From assembly GCA_943370145.1 (NCBI GenBank), contig CALRPY020000023.1:1-63020 (forward strand): a stretch of 63,020 nucleotides of DNA, given 5' to 3'. The notes below the pieces were generated by a model, which was given only the letters and a program-made list of their open reading frames with translations, did not search any database and was not told where the DNA came from. The stretch comes from Ga0077536 sp943370145. Lineage in GTDB: Bacteria > Pseudomonadota > Gammaproteobacteria > Ga0077536. Of the stretch, positions 17,801 through 26,720 are shown one piece after another (the first letter of the stretch is position 1; the number at the start of each line of letters is the position of its first letter). A program made the translations under genes and the position numbers.

Positions 17801-18439
17801 TCAGGACGCCATCGGCCCTGGCGCCGTGCCGCGCCCTGGCGCGAGCGCCGCGGTTGCGCCGGCCGCCCGCTGGCGGGACGTGGCGAGGCGTGCGGCGCGC
17901 ACGACGGCGGCCAGGTCGTCGCGGGCGCGCTCGAAATCGTCGTTGACGATCAGGTACTGGTACTCGTCGAAGTGGGACATTTCCTCCCGCGCGGCCTCCA
18001 TGCGCCGTTCGATGGTGTCGGGGTCGTCCTTGCCGCGGCCCTCCAGCCGGCGCCTGAGTTCCTCGAGCGACGGCGGCATGATGAACACGCTGACGGCGTC
18101 CGGAACCAGCTCGCGGATGCGGCGGGCGCCCTGCCAGTCGATCTCGAGCACGAGATCGCGGCCACTTGCGAGCGCGGCGGCGACGCCGCTGCGCGAGGTC
18201 CCGTAGTAGTTGCCGAAGACCAGCGCGTGTTCGAGGAAGTCGTCGTGCGCGATCATGGCCCGGAAAGCCTCGACGTCGACGAAGTGGTAGTCGCGCCCCT
18301 GGACCTCGCCCGGCCGGATCCGGCGGGTGGTGTGCGACACCGACACGCCGATGCCCGCCAGCTGGTCGAGCAGCGCATGCACGAGGCTGGTCTTGCCCGC
18401 GCCTGACGGCGCGGAAACGATGAAGAGTTGTCCGGTCAT
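17801..18439 (-). CDS. gmk: Guanylate kinase
   Basis: 212-residue kinase converting GMP to GDP. The P-loop is SAPSGAGKTS (residues 9-18). The GMP-binding region contains SHTTRRIRPGEVQGRDYHFV (about 35-54). The C-terminus has roughly 15 extra residues rich in Ala, Gly and Pro with no family counterpart. It lies 19 bp after yicC and 56 bp before rpoZ on the same strand. Confidence 0.94.
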   Translation of the reverse strand: MTGQLFIVSAPSGAGKTSLVHALLDQLAGIGVSVSHTTRRIRPGEVQGRDYHFVDVEAFRAMIAHDDFLEHALVFGNYYGTSRSGVAAALASGRDLVLEIDWQGARRIRELVPDAVSVFIMPPSLEELRRRLEGRGKDDPDTIERRMEAAREEMSHFDEYQYLIVNDDFERARDDLAAVVRAARLATSRQRAAGATAALAPGRGTAPGPMAS

Positions 18440-18458
18440 GGCGGGCGGCCCGGGTCCG

Positions 18459-19325
18459 CTATTCGATGTTCTGGATCTGTTCGCGGATCTGCTCGATCAG
18501 CACTTTCAGCTCGACCGACGCGCCCGAGGTGTCGATGTGCGCGGACTTGGAGCCCAGCGTGTTCGCCTCGCGGTTCAGTTCCTGCATCAGGAAGTCGAGG
18601 CGGCGGCCGATCGGCTGGGTCTGCTTCATCACGCGCGTGACCTCGCCGAGGTGCGCCTCCAGCCGGTCCAGTTCCTCGGCGACATCGAGGCGCTGCAGCA
18701 GCAGCGCGCATTCCTGCTCGACGCGGGCCGGGTCGAGCGTGCCCGCGAGTTCCTCGATGCGCGCCGTGTGCCGCGCGCGGATGGCCGCGATGATCTCGGG
18801 CACGCGCTGGCGCAGCGTTTGCGCGATCGCGCTCATTGCGGCACAGCGCCCAAGCACCAGTTCCTGCAGTTTCGCGCCCTCGCGCTCGCGGTTGTCGACG
18901 AGTTGCGCGAGGGCCTGGTCGAGCTGGCCGAGGAGCGCGCGGGACAGCTCGTCGAAGTCCACCTCGGGCGTCTCCAGCACCCGCGGCCAGCGCAGGACAT
19001 CGAGCGGGTTCAGCGCCGCGGGCTGGTCCATCATCTGGCCGATGGCGCGGGCGGCGCCGATCACCTGGCGCGCGAGGTCGGTGTTCACGCGCAGCTGGCC
19101 GGTGTCCGGGCCGGTGGCTTCGAAGCGCAGCACGGCGTCGACCTTGCCCCGGGTGCAGTGCTGTCCGATGCGCGCACGGACCTCGCCTTCCAGCACGCGG
19201 AAATCCTCGGGGAGGCGCAGCCCGACTTCAAGGTAGCGGTGATTCACGGACCGCAGCTCCCACATGGCGCGGCCCCACGTTCCCGTCGTTTCCAGCCGGG
19301 CGAACGCGGTCATGCTGCGCGCCAT
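18459..19325 (-). CDS. yicC: YicC family endoribonuclease-like protein
   Basis: 288-residue YicC/YloC protein. It opens MARSMTAFARLETTGTWG and WELRSVNHRYLEVGLRLPED, and ends NREANTLGSKSAHIDTSGAS followed by ELKVLIEQIREQIQNIE. These are the two conserved ends of the family. Members are reported to act as RNases in E. coli. The catalytic detail is not evident here. It is the first gene of the leftward housekeeping operon and is divergent from rph, with 150 bp between the starts. Confidence 0.92.
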   Translation of the reverse strand: MARSMTAFARLETTGTWGRAMWELRSVNHRYLEVGLRLPEDFRVLEGEVRARIGQHCTRGKVDAVLRFEATGPDTGQLRVNTDLARQVIGAARAIGQMMDQPAALNPLDVLRWPRVLETPEVDFDELSRALLGQLDQALAQLVDNREREGAKLQELVLGRCAAMSAIAQTLRQRVPEIIAAIRARHTARIEELAGTLDPARVEQECALLLQRLDVAEELDRLEAHLGEVTRVMKQTQPIGRRLDFLMQELNREANTLGSKSAHIDTSGASVELKVLIEQIREQIQNIE

Positions 19326-19438
19326 GTGATGCTCCTGAGTCGTCGCGAGAGGGGGCCCATCTTAACGATGCGGTGGCGATCGCGCCAAGCGACGCCCTGT
19401 ATCGGCCTCGCGCCGGCCCCTTCCGCCGGCGCAGCCCC

Positions 19439-19444
19439 TATAAT
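19439..19444 (+). promoter_or_regulatory. Perfect -10 box (TATAAT) upstream of rph
   Basis: TATAAT stands out in a very GC-rich stretch, 32 bp before the rph start. No convincing -35 element is visible 16-18 bp upstream, so it would be a weak or activator-dependent sigma-70 promoter for rph-rdgB-hemW. Confidence 0.5.
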
Positions 19445-19475
19445 CCGGGCATCCATCCACTCGCCCCCGGTACCC

Positions 19476-20204
19476 ATGATGAGCAAACGACCCAGCGGCC
19501 GCGCCCCCGACGAATTGCGCCATGTGCGCTTCACGCGTCATTTCACGATGCATGCGGAGGGGTCCGTGCTGGTCGAGTTCGGCAACACCCGCGTGCTGTG
19601 CACGGCGACCATCGAGGACCGGCCGCCAGCGTGGCTGAAAGGCCAGGGCCTCGGCTGGGTCACCGCCGAGTACGGCATGCTGCCGCGGGCCACCCACACG
19701 CGCTCCAAGCGCGAGGCGGCCCAGGGCAAGCAGGGCGGTCGGACCCAGGAGATCCAGCGCCTGATCGGCCGCAGCCTCCGCGCGGTGGTCGATCGCGAGG
19801 CGCTCGGCGAGCGCTCGATCGTCGTCGACTGCGACGTCCTGCAGGCGGATGGCGGCACGCGCACCGCGTCGATCACCGGCGGCTACGTCGCGCTGGTCGA
19901 CGCCATCAACCACCTGCGCCGGCAGCGCGTGATCACGCGCAACCCGATTCACGGCGCGATCGCGTCGGTGTCGGTGGGCATCTGCCAGGGGGTGCCGGTG
20001 CTCGACCTCGACTACGCCGAGGACTCTGCCGCGGAAACCGACATGAACGTCGTGATGAACAACGCGGGCCACTACGTCGAGGTGCAGGGCACCGCCGAGG
20101 GGCACGCGTTCCGCCCGGACGAGCTGGCGGCGATGCTCGAGCTTGCCGGCAAGGGCATCCGCCAGCTGCTCGAAGCCCAGGAACGCTGCCTTGAGGCAGG
20201 CTGA
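19476..20204 (+). CDS. rph: Ribonuclease PH
   Basis: 242-residue phosphorolytic 3'-5' exoribonuclease that trims tRNA 3' ends. Conserved stretches are RPSGRAPDELRHVRFTRHF, ERSIVVDCDVLQADGGTRTA (about residues 112-131) and DLDYAEDSAAETDMNVVM. The length matches the family. Two consecutive ATGs (19476 and 19479) could both serve. It overlaps the start of rdgB by 14 bp and is divergent from yicC. Confidence 0.94.
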   Translation: MMSKRPSGRAPDELRHVRFTRHFTMHAEGSVLVEFGNTRVLCTATIEDRPPAWLKGQGLGWVTAEYGMLPRATHTRSKREAAQGKQGGRTQEIQRLIGRSLRAVVDREALGERSIVVDCDVLQADGGTRTASITGGYVALVDAINHLRRQRVITRNPIHGAIASVSVGICQGVPVLDLDYAEDSAAETDMNVVMNNAGHYVEVQGTAEGHAFRPDELAAMLELAGKGIRQLLEAQERCLEAG

Positions 20205-20802
20205 GCGGACGCTGGTCCTCGCCACCGGCAATGCGGGCAAGGTCCGCGAACTGTCGGCGCTGCTCGCGAACGCCCGCTACACGGTGCGGCCCCAGTCCGA
20301 TTTCGCGGTTGTCGAGGCGGAGGAGACGGGCCTGACCTTCGTGGAGAATGCGCTGCTGAAAGCGCGCAACGCCGCGGCACAGACCGGCCTGCCCGCGATC
20401 GCCGACGACTCCGGGCTGGTCTGCGATGCACTGGGCGGCGCGCCCGGCATCCATTCCGCACGCTATGCTGGACACGCGGCGAAAGATGCGGAGAACGTGC
20501 GGAAACTGCTCGCCGCCCTTGGCGACCTGCCGGACGCCGCGCGCAGCTGCCGTTTCGTGTGCGTGGTGGTCTACCTGTCGCATGCGGCGGATCCCTGCCC
20601 ACTGATCGCCCAGGGCAGCTGGGAGGGCCGCATCGCGCGCGAGCCGCGCGGTGACGGCGGTTTCGGCTACGACCCGGTGTTCGTCGCGCAGGGCGCGGCG
20701 CTGACGGCCGCCGAACTCGAGCCCGCGCGCAAGAACGCCGCCAGCCACCGCGGACATGCGCTGCGCGCGCTCGTCGCGCAACTCGCGGCCCGCGATGCCT
20801 GA
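20191..20802 (+). CDS. rdgB: XTP/dITP pyrophosphatase (non-canonical purine NTPase)
   Basis: 203-residue Ham1/RdgB protein that removes ITP, dITP and XTP from the nucleotide pool. The N-terminal substrate loop is LATGNAGKVREL. ADDSGLVCDALGGAPGIHSA carries the metal-binding Asp residues, and GGFGYDPVF is the third conserved motif. No ATG precedes the conserved core in a sensible place. The TTG at 20191 (giving MRQAERTLVLATGN) is the likely start and overlaps the end of rph, implying translational coupling. Its stop overlaps the hemW start. Confidence 0.9.
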   Translation: MRQAERTLVLATGNAGKVRELSALLANARYTVRPQSDFAVVEAEETGLTFVENALLKARNAAAQTGLPAIADDSGLVCDALGGAPGIHSARYAGHAAKDAENVRKLLAALGDLPDAARSCRFVCVVVYLSHAADPCPLIAQGSWEGRIAREPRGDGGFGYDPVFVAQGAALTAAELEPARKNAASHRGHALRALVAQLAARDA

Positions 20803-22000
20803 GTTCGACGTCGCGCGGATTCCGCTCGCGCTCTACGTGCATCTGCCGTGGTGCGTGCGCAAGTGCCCGTACTGCGATTTCAATTCCTACACCCGTGAGG
20901 GCGCGCTGCCGGAGGACGATTACGTCACCGCCCTGCTCGCCGACCTCGATGCCGACCTGCCCCTTGCCGCGGGCCGGCCGCTGGTTTCGCTGTTCATCGG
21001 CGGCGGGACGCCGAGCCTGTTCTCGGGCACCGCCGTGGCCCGGCTGCTGGACGGCATACGCGCGCGACTGTCCTTCGCGCCCGACGCCGAACTGACGCTC
21101 GAAGCGAATCCCGGCGCGGTCGACGCCGCGCATTTCGCCGCCTACCGCGCGGCCGGCATCAACCGGCTGTCGATCGGCGTGCAGAGCTTCCGCGCCGCGC
21201 AGCTCGCGAAGCTGGGCCGCGTGCACGACGTCGCCGACATCGAGCGCGCCATCGCCACGGCGCAGGACAGCGGCTTCGACAATTTCAACCTCGACCTGAT
21301 GCACGGCCTGCCGGGTGACGCAGCGGACGATGCGCTGCGTGATCTCGAGCGGGCCTTGTCCTTCGCGCCGCCACACCTGTCGTGGTACCAGCTGACGCTC
21401 GAGCCCGGCACCGCTTTCGCGCGCCGGCCGCCGCGCCTGCCGCCGCACGACCGCGTCGCGGACGAATTCGAGCGTGGCTGCGCCCTGCTCGCCGGGGCGG
21501 GCTATGCGCGCTACGAGATTTCCGCGTTTGCGCAGCCCGGCCGCGCGGCCCGCCACAACCTCAATTACTGGCAGCACGGCGATTACCTCGGTATCGGCGC
21601 CGGCGCGCACGGAAAACTCACGACGGCGCAGGGGATCCTGCGCAGCGCGAAGCGCCGGCAGCCCGCGTCCTACATGAAGGCGGCGCTCGCCGGCCGTCCG
21701 GCGGGCACCGTCGAACCCGTCGCCCCCCGCGATCGCATTGCCGAGTTCATGCTCAACGCGCTGCGCCTGCAGGGCGGTTTCATGCGCGAGTGGATGCGGG
21801 CCCGTGGCGGCATCGACGCGCCGGCGGTGGAACCGCTGATCGCCCTGGCGGTTGCGCGCGGCTGGCTCACCGACGATGGCCTGCGCTGCGTGCCGACCGC
21901 GCTCGGTTACCGCTTCCTGAACGATCTGCAGCTGCTGTTCGTGCCCGATGCCGACGACGGGATGCTGGACGACACCCCCGTCGGGGTGGGCCGGGCCTGA
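20795..22000 (+). CDS. hemW: HemW-like radical SAM heme chaperone
   Basis: 401-residue radical SAM protein formerly annotated as oxygen-independent coproporphyrinogen oxidase-like. The iron-sulfur motif CVRKCPYC (Cys20, Cys24, Cys27) is in YVHLPWCVRKCPYCDFN. GGGTPSLF follows at about residues 69-76. It lacks the N-terminal extension of true HemN, which supports HemW, implicated in heme insertion. The ATG overlaps the rdgB stop by 8 bp. The gene order rph-rdgB-hemW is conserved in related bacteria. Confidence 0.9.
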   Translation: MPEFDVARIPLALYVHLPWCVRKCPYCDFNSYTREGALPEDDYVTALLADLDADLPLAAGRPLVSLFIGGGTPSLFSGTAVARLLDGIRARLSFAPDAELTLEANPGAVDAAHFAAYRAAGINRLSIGVQSFRAAQLAKLGRVHDVADIERAIATAQDSGFDNFNLDLMHGLPGDAADDALRDLERALSFAPPHLSWYQLTLEPGTAFARRPPRLPPHDRVADEFERGCALLAGAGYARYEISAFAQPGRAARHNLNYWQHGDYLGIGAGAHGKLTTAQGILRSAKRRQPASYMKAALAGRPAGTVEPVAPRDRIAEFMLNALRLQGGFMREWMRARGGIDAPAVEPLIALAVARGWLTDDGLRCVPTALGYRFLNDLQLLFVPDADDGMLDDTPVGVGRA

Positions 22001-22011
22001 GGCAGGCGAGC

Positions 22012-23049
22012 ATGCATGCGATGTGTCTCGAGGCGGTGCACCGTCCGCTGGTCGCCCGCGAGCTGCCGATCCCCGTGCCGGCCGCCGACGAGGTCCTGAT
22101 CGAGGTGAGCGCCTGCGCGGTCTGCCGGACCGATCTGCACATCGTCGATGGCGAACTGGCCGACCCGAAGCTGCCCCTCGTGCCGGGCCACGAAATCGTC
22201 GGTCGCGTCGTCGAACTGGGGCGCGAGGTCCGGCATCTCGCCATCGGCATGCGGGTCGGCGTGCCCTGGCTGGGTGCCACCTGTGGCCGCTGCGACTACT
22301 GCCGTAGCGGGCGCGAGAACCTGTGCCCGTCCGCGCGTTTCACGGGCTATCACCGTGACGGTGGCTATGCCGGCTACACGGTCGCAAAAGCCGCGTACAG
22401 CTTCGAAATCCGCGGCGACTATACGGATGCCGAGGCCGCGCCGCTGCTATGCGCCGGGCTCATCGGCCACCGCTGCCTGCGCCAGGCGGGCGATGCGCGG
22501 CGGCTGGGCATCATGGGCTTCGGCGCGGCCGCGCATATCGTGGCGCAGGTCGCGCGTTTCGAGGGGCGTGAGGTGTACGCCTTCACGCGGCAGGGAGACG
22601 TCGCCGCGCAAGCGTTTGCGCGCAAGCTCGGCGCGATCTGGGCGGGCGACGCCGACACCCTGCCGCCGCAGCCGCTCGACGCCGTGATCATCTTCGCGCC
22701 GGTCGGCGCGCTGGTGCCGCAGGCCCTGCGCGCGCTTGCGCCGGGCGGGGTCGTCGTCTGCGGCGGCATCCACATGAGCGACATTCCTTCGTTCCCCTAC
22801 AAGATTCTATGGGGGGAGCGGCGAATCGTTTCCGTGGCGAACCTGACCCGACGAGACGCGGAGGAATTCCTCGAACTCGCGCCCCGCGTGCCGGTGCGCA
22901 CGGACATCACGGTGCTGCCGCTGGCCGACGCGAACCTCGCGCTGGATCGCCTGCGCGCCGGTGAACTGACCGGCGCCGCGGTGCTCGACTGCCGGAGGAG
23001 CTTCACCTCTCCCGCCCCGGGAGAGGTCGACACCGAAGGCGGCGGGTGA
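22012..23049 (+). CDS. Zinc-dependent alcohol dehydrogenase
   Basis: 345-residue medium-chain dehydrogenase. Catalytic zinc ligands are Cys38 and His60-Glu61 (in VPGHE). Structural zinc cysteines are 91, 94, 97 and 105 (CGRCDYC...LC). The cofactor loop is LGIMGFGAAAHI, which has one Gly fewer than the common GxGxxG, resembling the AdhA-like group described as zinc-binding alcohol dehydrogenase family protein. The last roughly 15 residues (after VLDCRRS) are encoded by an intergenic repeat unit and include the stop. The original C-terminus was probably near residue 330. It starts 11 bp after hemW. Substrate unknown. Confidence 0.87.
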   Translation: MHAMCLEAVHRPLVARELPIPVPAADEVLIEVSACAVCRTDLHIVDGELADPKLPLVPGHEIVGRVVELGREVRHLAIGMRVGVPWLGATCGRCDYCRSGRENLCPSARFTGYHRDGGYAGYTVAKAAYSFEIRGDYTDAEAAPLLCAGLIGHRCLRQAGDARRLGIMGFGAAAHIVAQVARFEGREVYAFTRQGDVAAQAFARKLGAIWAGDADTLPPQPLDAVIIFAPVGALVPQALRALAPGGVVVCGGIHMSDIPSFPYKILWGERRIVSVANLTRRDAEEFLELAPRVPVRTDITVLPLADANLALDRLRAGELTGAAVLDCRRSFTSPAPGEVDTEGGG

Positions 23050-23201
23050 GGGGGGGGGCTCCGTCCGCGCAGCGCCACTCTGAGACGACCCTCACCCGCC
23101 CGCTGCGCGGCCGGCCTCTCCCGGGGCCGGAGAGGCGAAGAACCGCTGTTCACCTCTCCCGTTCCGGGAGAGGTCGACGCCGAAGGCGGCGGGTGAGGGT
23201 G
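23001..23201. repeat. Palindromic intergenic repeat family (three units)
   Basis: Units lie at 23004-23056, 23087-23140 (inverted) and 23150-23201. Each combines a palindrome CTCTCCCG..CGGGAGAG with CGGCGGGTGAGGG or its complement. A GCGCAGCGCC spacer separates the first two. The first unit supplies the last codons and stop of the dehydrogenase gene, and the third ends 29 bp before the stop of the convergent exported-protein gene. The same family recurs at 51458-51603, 55405-55498 and 60566-60688. Confidence 0.85.
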
Positions 23202-23230
23202 GCCTGCGCCGGTGCTGCGCCGCGCGGAAC

Positions 23231-24844
23231 TCAGGCCTTGCGCCGCTTCCAGCCCAGCGCGGCCAGCGCGCTGCCGAACAGCCACACGGCGCCCGGCACG
23301 GGCACCGGCTGGATGCTGTAGAGGCTGGTCGTGCCGCTGACTTCGTTCGCCACGGCGAGATAACCGCGCCCATTGTCGGTGAAGAAGCTCAGGCCTTCCG
23401 GGCCGATGTCGCCGGCGGTGAACAGCATGTCGATGAAGCTGACGTTGTTGCGGTCGGACAGATCCCAGACCATCACGGCATTGCTGCGCTCGAGGCCGAG
23501 GAACATCAGCGTCGTGGCGCCCAGTTCGCCGATCACCACGCTTTCGGGCTCGGGCCCCTTGTTGTCGCTGCGGCCGTCGTCCCACAGGGCCGGGAACTGC
23601 GCCTTCACGATCTGCTCGAGCTGGTCACCGGAATCGAAGACCAGGTTGCCTGCCGCATCGAGGATGGAGAAGGAGCGGCCGCCGAACGCGAGCAGCTGGT
23701 CCAGATCCCCGTCGCCGTCGGTGTCGCCGGTGAGGCTGACGGTCAGGCGGTTCAGCTTGTCGTTGTTCGTCTTGTAGTCTGCGCCGTGCGCGGCCTTCAG
23801 CGCCGCATCGAGCAGCGGGTCGATGTTCGCGGATCCAACGCGGACCTCCTCGTTGAAGCCCGGCCAGTCCGCCCGCGCGTCGCCCTCGTTGGCGGTGACG
23901 TAGAACTGCTGGCCGCCCTGCGAGAAGCCCGCGATGGCGTCGGGCAGGTACATGCCCTTGACGTTCCAGTTCCGGATATTGCCGTTGAGCGCGGCGTTGC
24001 CGGCGCCATCCCGATCGGAGACGTCGATGCCGTTGCCCGACAGGCTGTGATCCTTCAGGCCCAGCGCCTTGATGGCGGTCACCGTCGACGAGGCGATGTC
24101 GATGACGGCCACGGCGTTGTTTTCCTGCAGCGTCGCGAGCGCGGTGGTGCCGTCGGCGCTGATCGCGATGTATTCCGGCTCCATGTCCTGGGCGACGCTG
24201 GCATTCGGCCCGAACAGGCGCACGCCGGCGGCTTTGAGCGTGGCGGCATCGAAGCCCGCGAAGCCCGCCGTGCTGGCGGCGTAAGTCGCGCCGTCGATGA
24301 TGCTGAGCGAGCCGACCGGGTCGCCCGCGGGGCCGATGTTGTAAGCGGTGGGCTCGCCTTCGTTGGCGACCAGCACGCGGCTGCCGTCCGGCGTCCAGCT
24401 CAGCGAGTCGGGATTCGCACCGACCGTGACGTCGGCGAGCGCAGCCAGCGTCGTCGTGTCGAAGAAGCGCACGAGCCCCGGATTGGCCTTGTTCGCCGCG
24501 GTGATGGCCACCGCCGCGCGGCCGTTCGCGATGGACACGCTGTTGACGCCGCCCAGCGCGGGTGACTGCAGGTAGATGCTCGAGTAGAGATTGCCCTCGA
24601 AATCCAGGATGTCGATACCGCTGCGGCCGACCGGACTGGTGGCTTCGGCGTCCGTGCCGACCACCCAGAGGCGGCGGTTGGCCGCGTCAAAGGCGAGGAT
24701 TTCGGCGCCTTGGGCCGTCGATAGGGTGGTCCCGCGGTGGCCGAAGGTCCATTCGTGCGCGAAGTCGAAGAGCGGGCCGGCGGCGTAGCCGGGCGCGCTG
24801 GCGAACGCGGTGCACAGCGCCAGCGCCAAGTGGTTCATTTTCAT
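23231..24844 (-). CDS. Exported choice-of-anchor I family beta-propeller protein with PEP-CTERM/VPLPA-like tail
   Basis: 537-residue exported protein. A signal peptide (MKMNHLALALCTAFASAPGYA) precedes a long beta-propeller-like domain. It contains SLSWTPDGSRVLVANEGEP, NWNVKGMYLPDAIA, FYVTANEGDARAD and GPEPESVVIGE, all typical of the choice-of-anchor I (alkaline-phosphatase-associated propeller) family. The C-terminus reads VPVPGAVWLFGSALAALGW followed by KRRKA. This is a short Pro motif, a membrane helix and a basic tail, the layout of exosortase sorting signals. The start at 24844 has AGGAG on the reverse strand about 11 bp upstream. No exosortase gene is in the window. Confidence 0.8.
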   Translation of the reverse strand: MKMNHLALALCTAFASAPGYAAGPLFDFAHEWTFGHRGTTLSTAQGAEILAFDAANRRLWVVGTDAEATSPVGRSGIDILDFEGNLYSSIYLQSPALGGVNSVSIANGRAAVAITAANKANPGLVRFFDTTTLAALADVTVGANPDSLSWTPDGSRVLVANEGEPTAYNIGPAGDPVGSLSIIDGATYAASTAGFAGFDAATLKAAGVRLFGPNASVAQDMEPEYIAISADGTTALATLQENNAVAVIDIASSTVTAIKALGLKDHSLSGNGIDVSDRDGAGNAALNGNIRNWNVKGMYLPDAIAGFSQGGQQFYVTANEGDARADWPGFNEEVRVGSANIDPLLDAALKAAHGADYKTNNDKLNRLTVSLTGDTDGDGDLDQLLAFGGRSFSILDAAGNLVFDSGDQLEQIVKAQFPALWDDGRSDNKGPEPESVVIGELGATTLMFLGLERSNAVMVWDLSDRNNVSFIDMLFTAGDIGPEGLSFFTDNGRGYLAVANEVSGTTSLYSIQPVPVPGAVWLFGSALAALGWKRRKA

Positions 24845-25079
24845 GGGGTGTACTCCTGAAGCCTGGATATTCCTGGTGGCCCCGAGGGCGTCCTGCACCC
24901 GGCCGCACGATGGCGCGAGGCGCGTCCGCTCCGCCTCTTCCGCGGGGGCTCCCATGCTCGCCTCCGGATGTGACAGAAAGGTGACGCCCGTCGCAGTTCA
25001 CTCGGCGGCGAACCGCTCAAGTCGCGTTGCCGGTGGTCGATACGAGTCCTGAGCCGAACCATCACATGGAAGACCCGTC

Positions 25080-26720
25080 ATGCCCCTGAACCTCGAACCG
25101 TTCCGCTTCCTGATTTGCGACGACATGCGCGACATGCGCATCACCGTGCGCGCGATGCTGGAGGGCTTACAGGTCAAGCACATCGTAGAAGGCAAGTCCG
25201 GTGAAGAGGCACTGGAGTTGCTCGCGAAGCACCAGATCGACGTCGTGCTCTGCGACTACAGCATGGGCGATGGGCGGAACGGTCAGCAGACGCTGGAGGA
25301 GGCGCGCGCACGCGGCCTGCTCAAGCCGACCGCGGCGTGGCTGATGCTGACGGCGGAGCAGGCGCTGGAACTCGTGATGGGCGCCATCGAGAACAAGCCG
25401 GACGACTATCTGGTCAAGCCGATCAACAAGACAGCGCTGAACCTGCGCCTCGAGCGCGTGATAACGCGCAAGCTCGCGCTGCGGCCCGTCGAGTCGGCGC
25501 TTGCGGCCGGCGATTACCTCAACGCCATCCGCCTGTGCGACGAACTCGGTAACAAGTATCCCTCGATCAAGTCCGAAGTGCTCCGCACCAAGGTCAATGC
25601 CCTGCTCTACTGCGGCGAGTTGAACCAGGCGGCCGAGATCTGCGCCGGCCTGCTCGCGGAGCGTGAACTTCCGTGGGCCATGCTGGCCCTGGGACGGACG
25701 CGCCTCGAGTCCGGCAACCATCGGCAGGCCAAGATGATGTTCACGAAACTCATCGACAAGCATCCGCACGTGATGGAGGGCTATGACCTGCTTGCCGGCA
25801 TCGAACGACAGCAGGGCAATGGAGTCGAGGCGCAGCGCCTCATCAAAGAGGCGCTCGAGATCTCGCCGCGATCGATCCGGCGCCAGCAGCTGCTCGGCGA
25901 CGTCGCCGCCGAGAACGGTGACTACGCCGAGGCCGCGCGCGCTTACGAGCGGGCTGTCGAGATGGGCGAGGATTCGTTCTACGGCCGGCCGGAGGACGTG
26001 GCCGGCCTGGTCTACGCGGTGATGAAGCACAAGACCCCCGATGCCGCGATGCAGCTGCTGACCGACATCGCCAAGCGCAACGCGCGCAAGCGCGGTGCGC
26101 GGCAGGCCAACTGGCGACTGACGACCATCGAGTCCAAGGTCCTGCATCGCATGGGCAGGAAGGAGGACGCGGCCGGCGCGGCGCGCCGGGCGCTGGCGGA
26201 GTACAGGAACGACTCGAACAGCAACAGCATCGCGTCGACGATCGAGCTTGCGCGCAGCTGCTACGAGGTCGACAGCCTGGACGACGCGCGCTGGGTCATC
26301 AGCCGGCTGGTGCGCGAAAACTTCGACCGGCCGGAGGTGCTGGAGCTCGTGCAGAAGATGTTCGACGAACTCGAAAAGCACGACGAAGGCGCCGCGCTGA
26401 TAGAACACGAGCGGGAAGCGATCATCAAGACCAACAACGAGGGCGTGATGCTGGCCAAGACAGGGCGTTTCGACGACGCGCAGGCGATGCTGCAGCAGGC
26501 GGCGGAAGAGCTGCCGAACAACCTGACCGTGCAGCTCAACGTGGTGCAGGCCACTCTGATGCAGATACAGAAGCAGGGGCCGACGAACCAGACGCGCTAT
26601 CTCGCGCAGGAACACCTCGCCCGTGCGAGCCAGCTCGCACCCCGCTCGCCCAAGGTCATCCAGATGCGTGAAAAGCTCGCCGAGCTGACCGGGCCGGTGG
26701 TCGAAAAGGCTTCCGCATGA
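25080..26720 (+). CDS. Response regulator: CheY-like receiver fused to TPR repeats (paralogue 1)
   Basis: 546-residue two-component protein. The N-terminal receiver (about 8-125) has the acidic pair Asp14-Asp15, phosphoacceptor Asp59 (VVLCDYSMGDG), Thr91 and Lys113, so it should be phosphorylatable. The remaining roughly 420 residues are TPR-like helical repeats (for example AMLALGRTRLESGNHRQAKM and GDYAEAARAYERAVEMGED). There is no DNA-binding or enzymatic output domain, which implies output by protein-protein contact. Its stop overlaps the kinase start by 4 bp. It is a clear paralogue of the gene at 27474. Confidence 0.85.
   Translation: MPLNLEPFRFLICDDMRDMRITVRAMLEGLQVKHIVEGKSGEEALELLAKHQIDVVLCDYSMGDGRNGQQTLEEARARGLLKPTAAWLMLTAEQALELVMGAIENKPDDYLVKPINKTALNLRLERVITRKLALRPVESALAAGDYLNAIRLCDELGNKYPSIKSEVLRTKVNALLYCGELNQAAEICAGLLAERELPWAMLALGRTRLESGNHRQAKMMFTKLIDKHPHVMEGYDLLAGIERQQGNGVEAQRLIKEALEISPRSIRRQQLLGDVAAENGDYAEAARAYERAVEMGEDSFYGRPEDVAGLVYAVMKHKTPDAAMQLLTDIAKRNARKRGARQANWRLTTIESKVLHRMGRKEDAAGAARRALAEYRNDSNSNSIASTIELARSCYEVDSLDDARWVISRLVRENFDRPEVLELVQKMFDELEKHDEGAALIEHEREAIIKTNNEGVMLAKTGRFDDAQAMLQQAAEELPNNLTVQLNVVQATLMQIQKQGPTNQTRYLAQEHLARASQLAPRSPKVIQMREKLAELTGPVVEKASA

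Noticed and set aside
20072..21610. 512-codon reverse open frame across rdgB and hemW
   Set aside because: Low-complexity Arg/Ala sequence opposite two well-identified genes.
23001..23201. CRISPR array
   Set aside because: Only three units, in alternating orientation, with unequal spacers and internal palindromes. No cas genes nearby.
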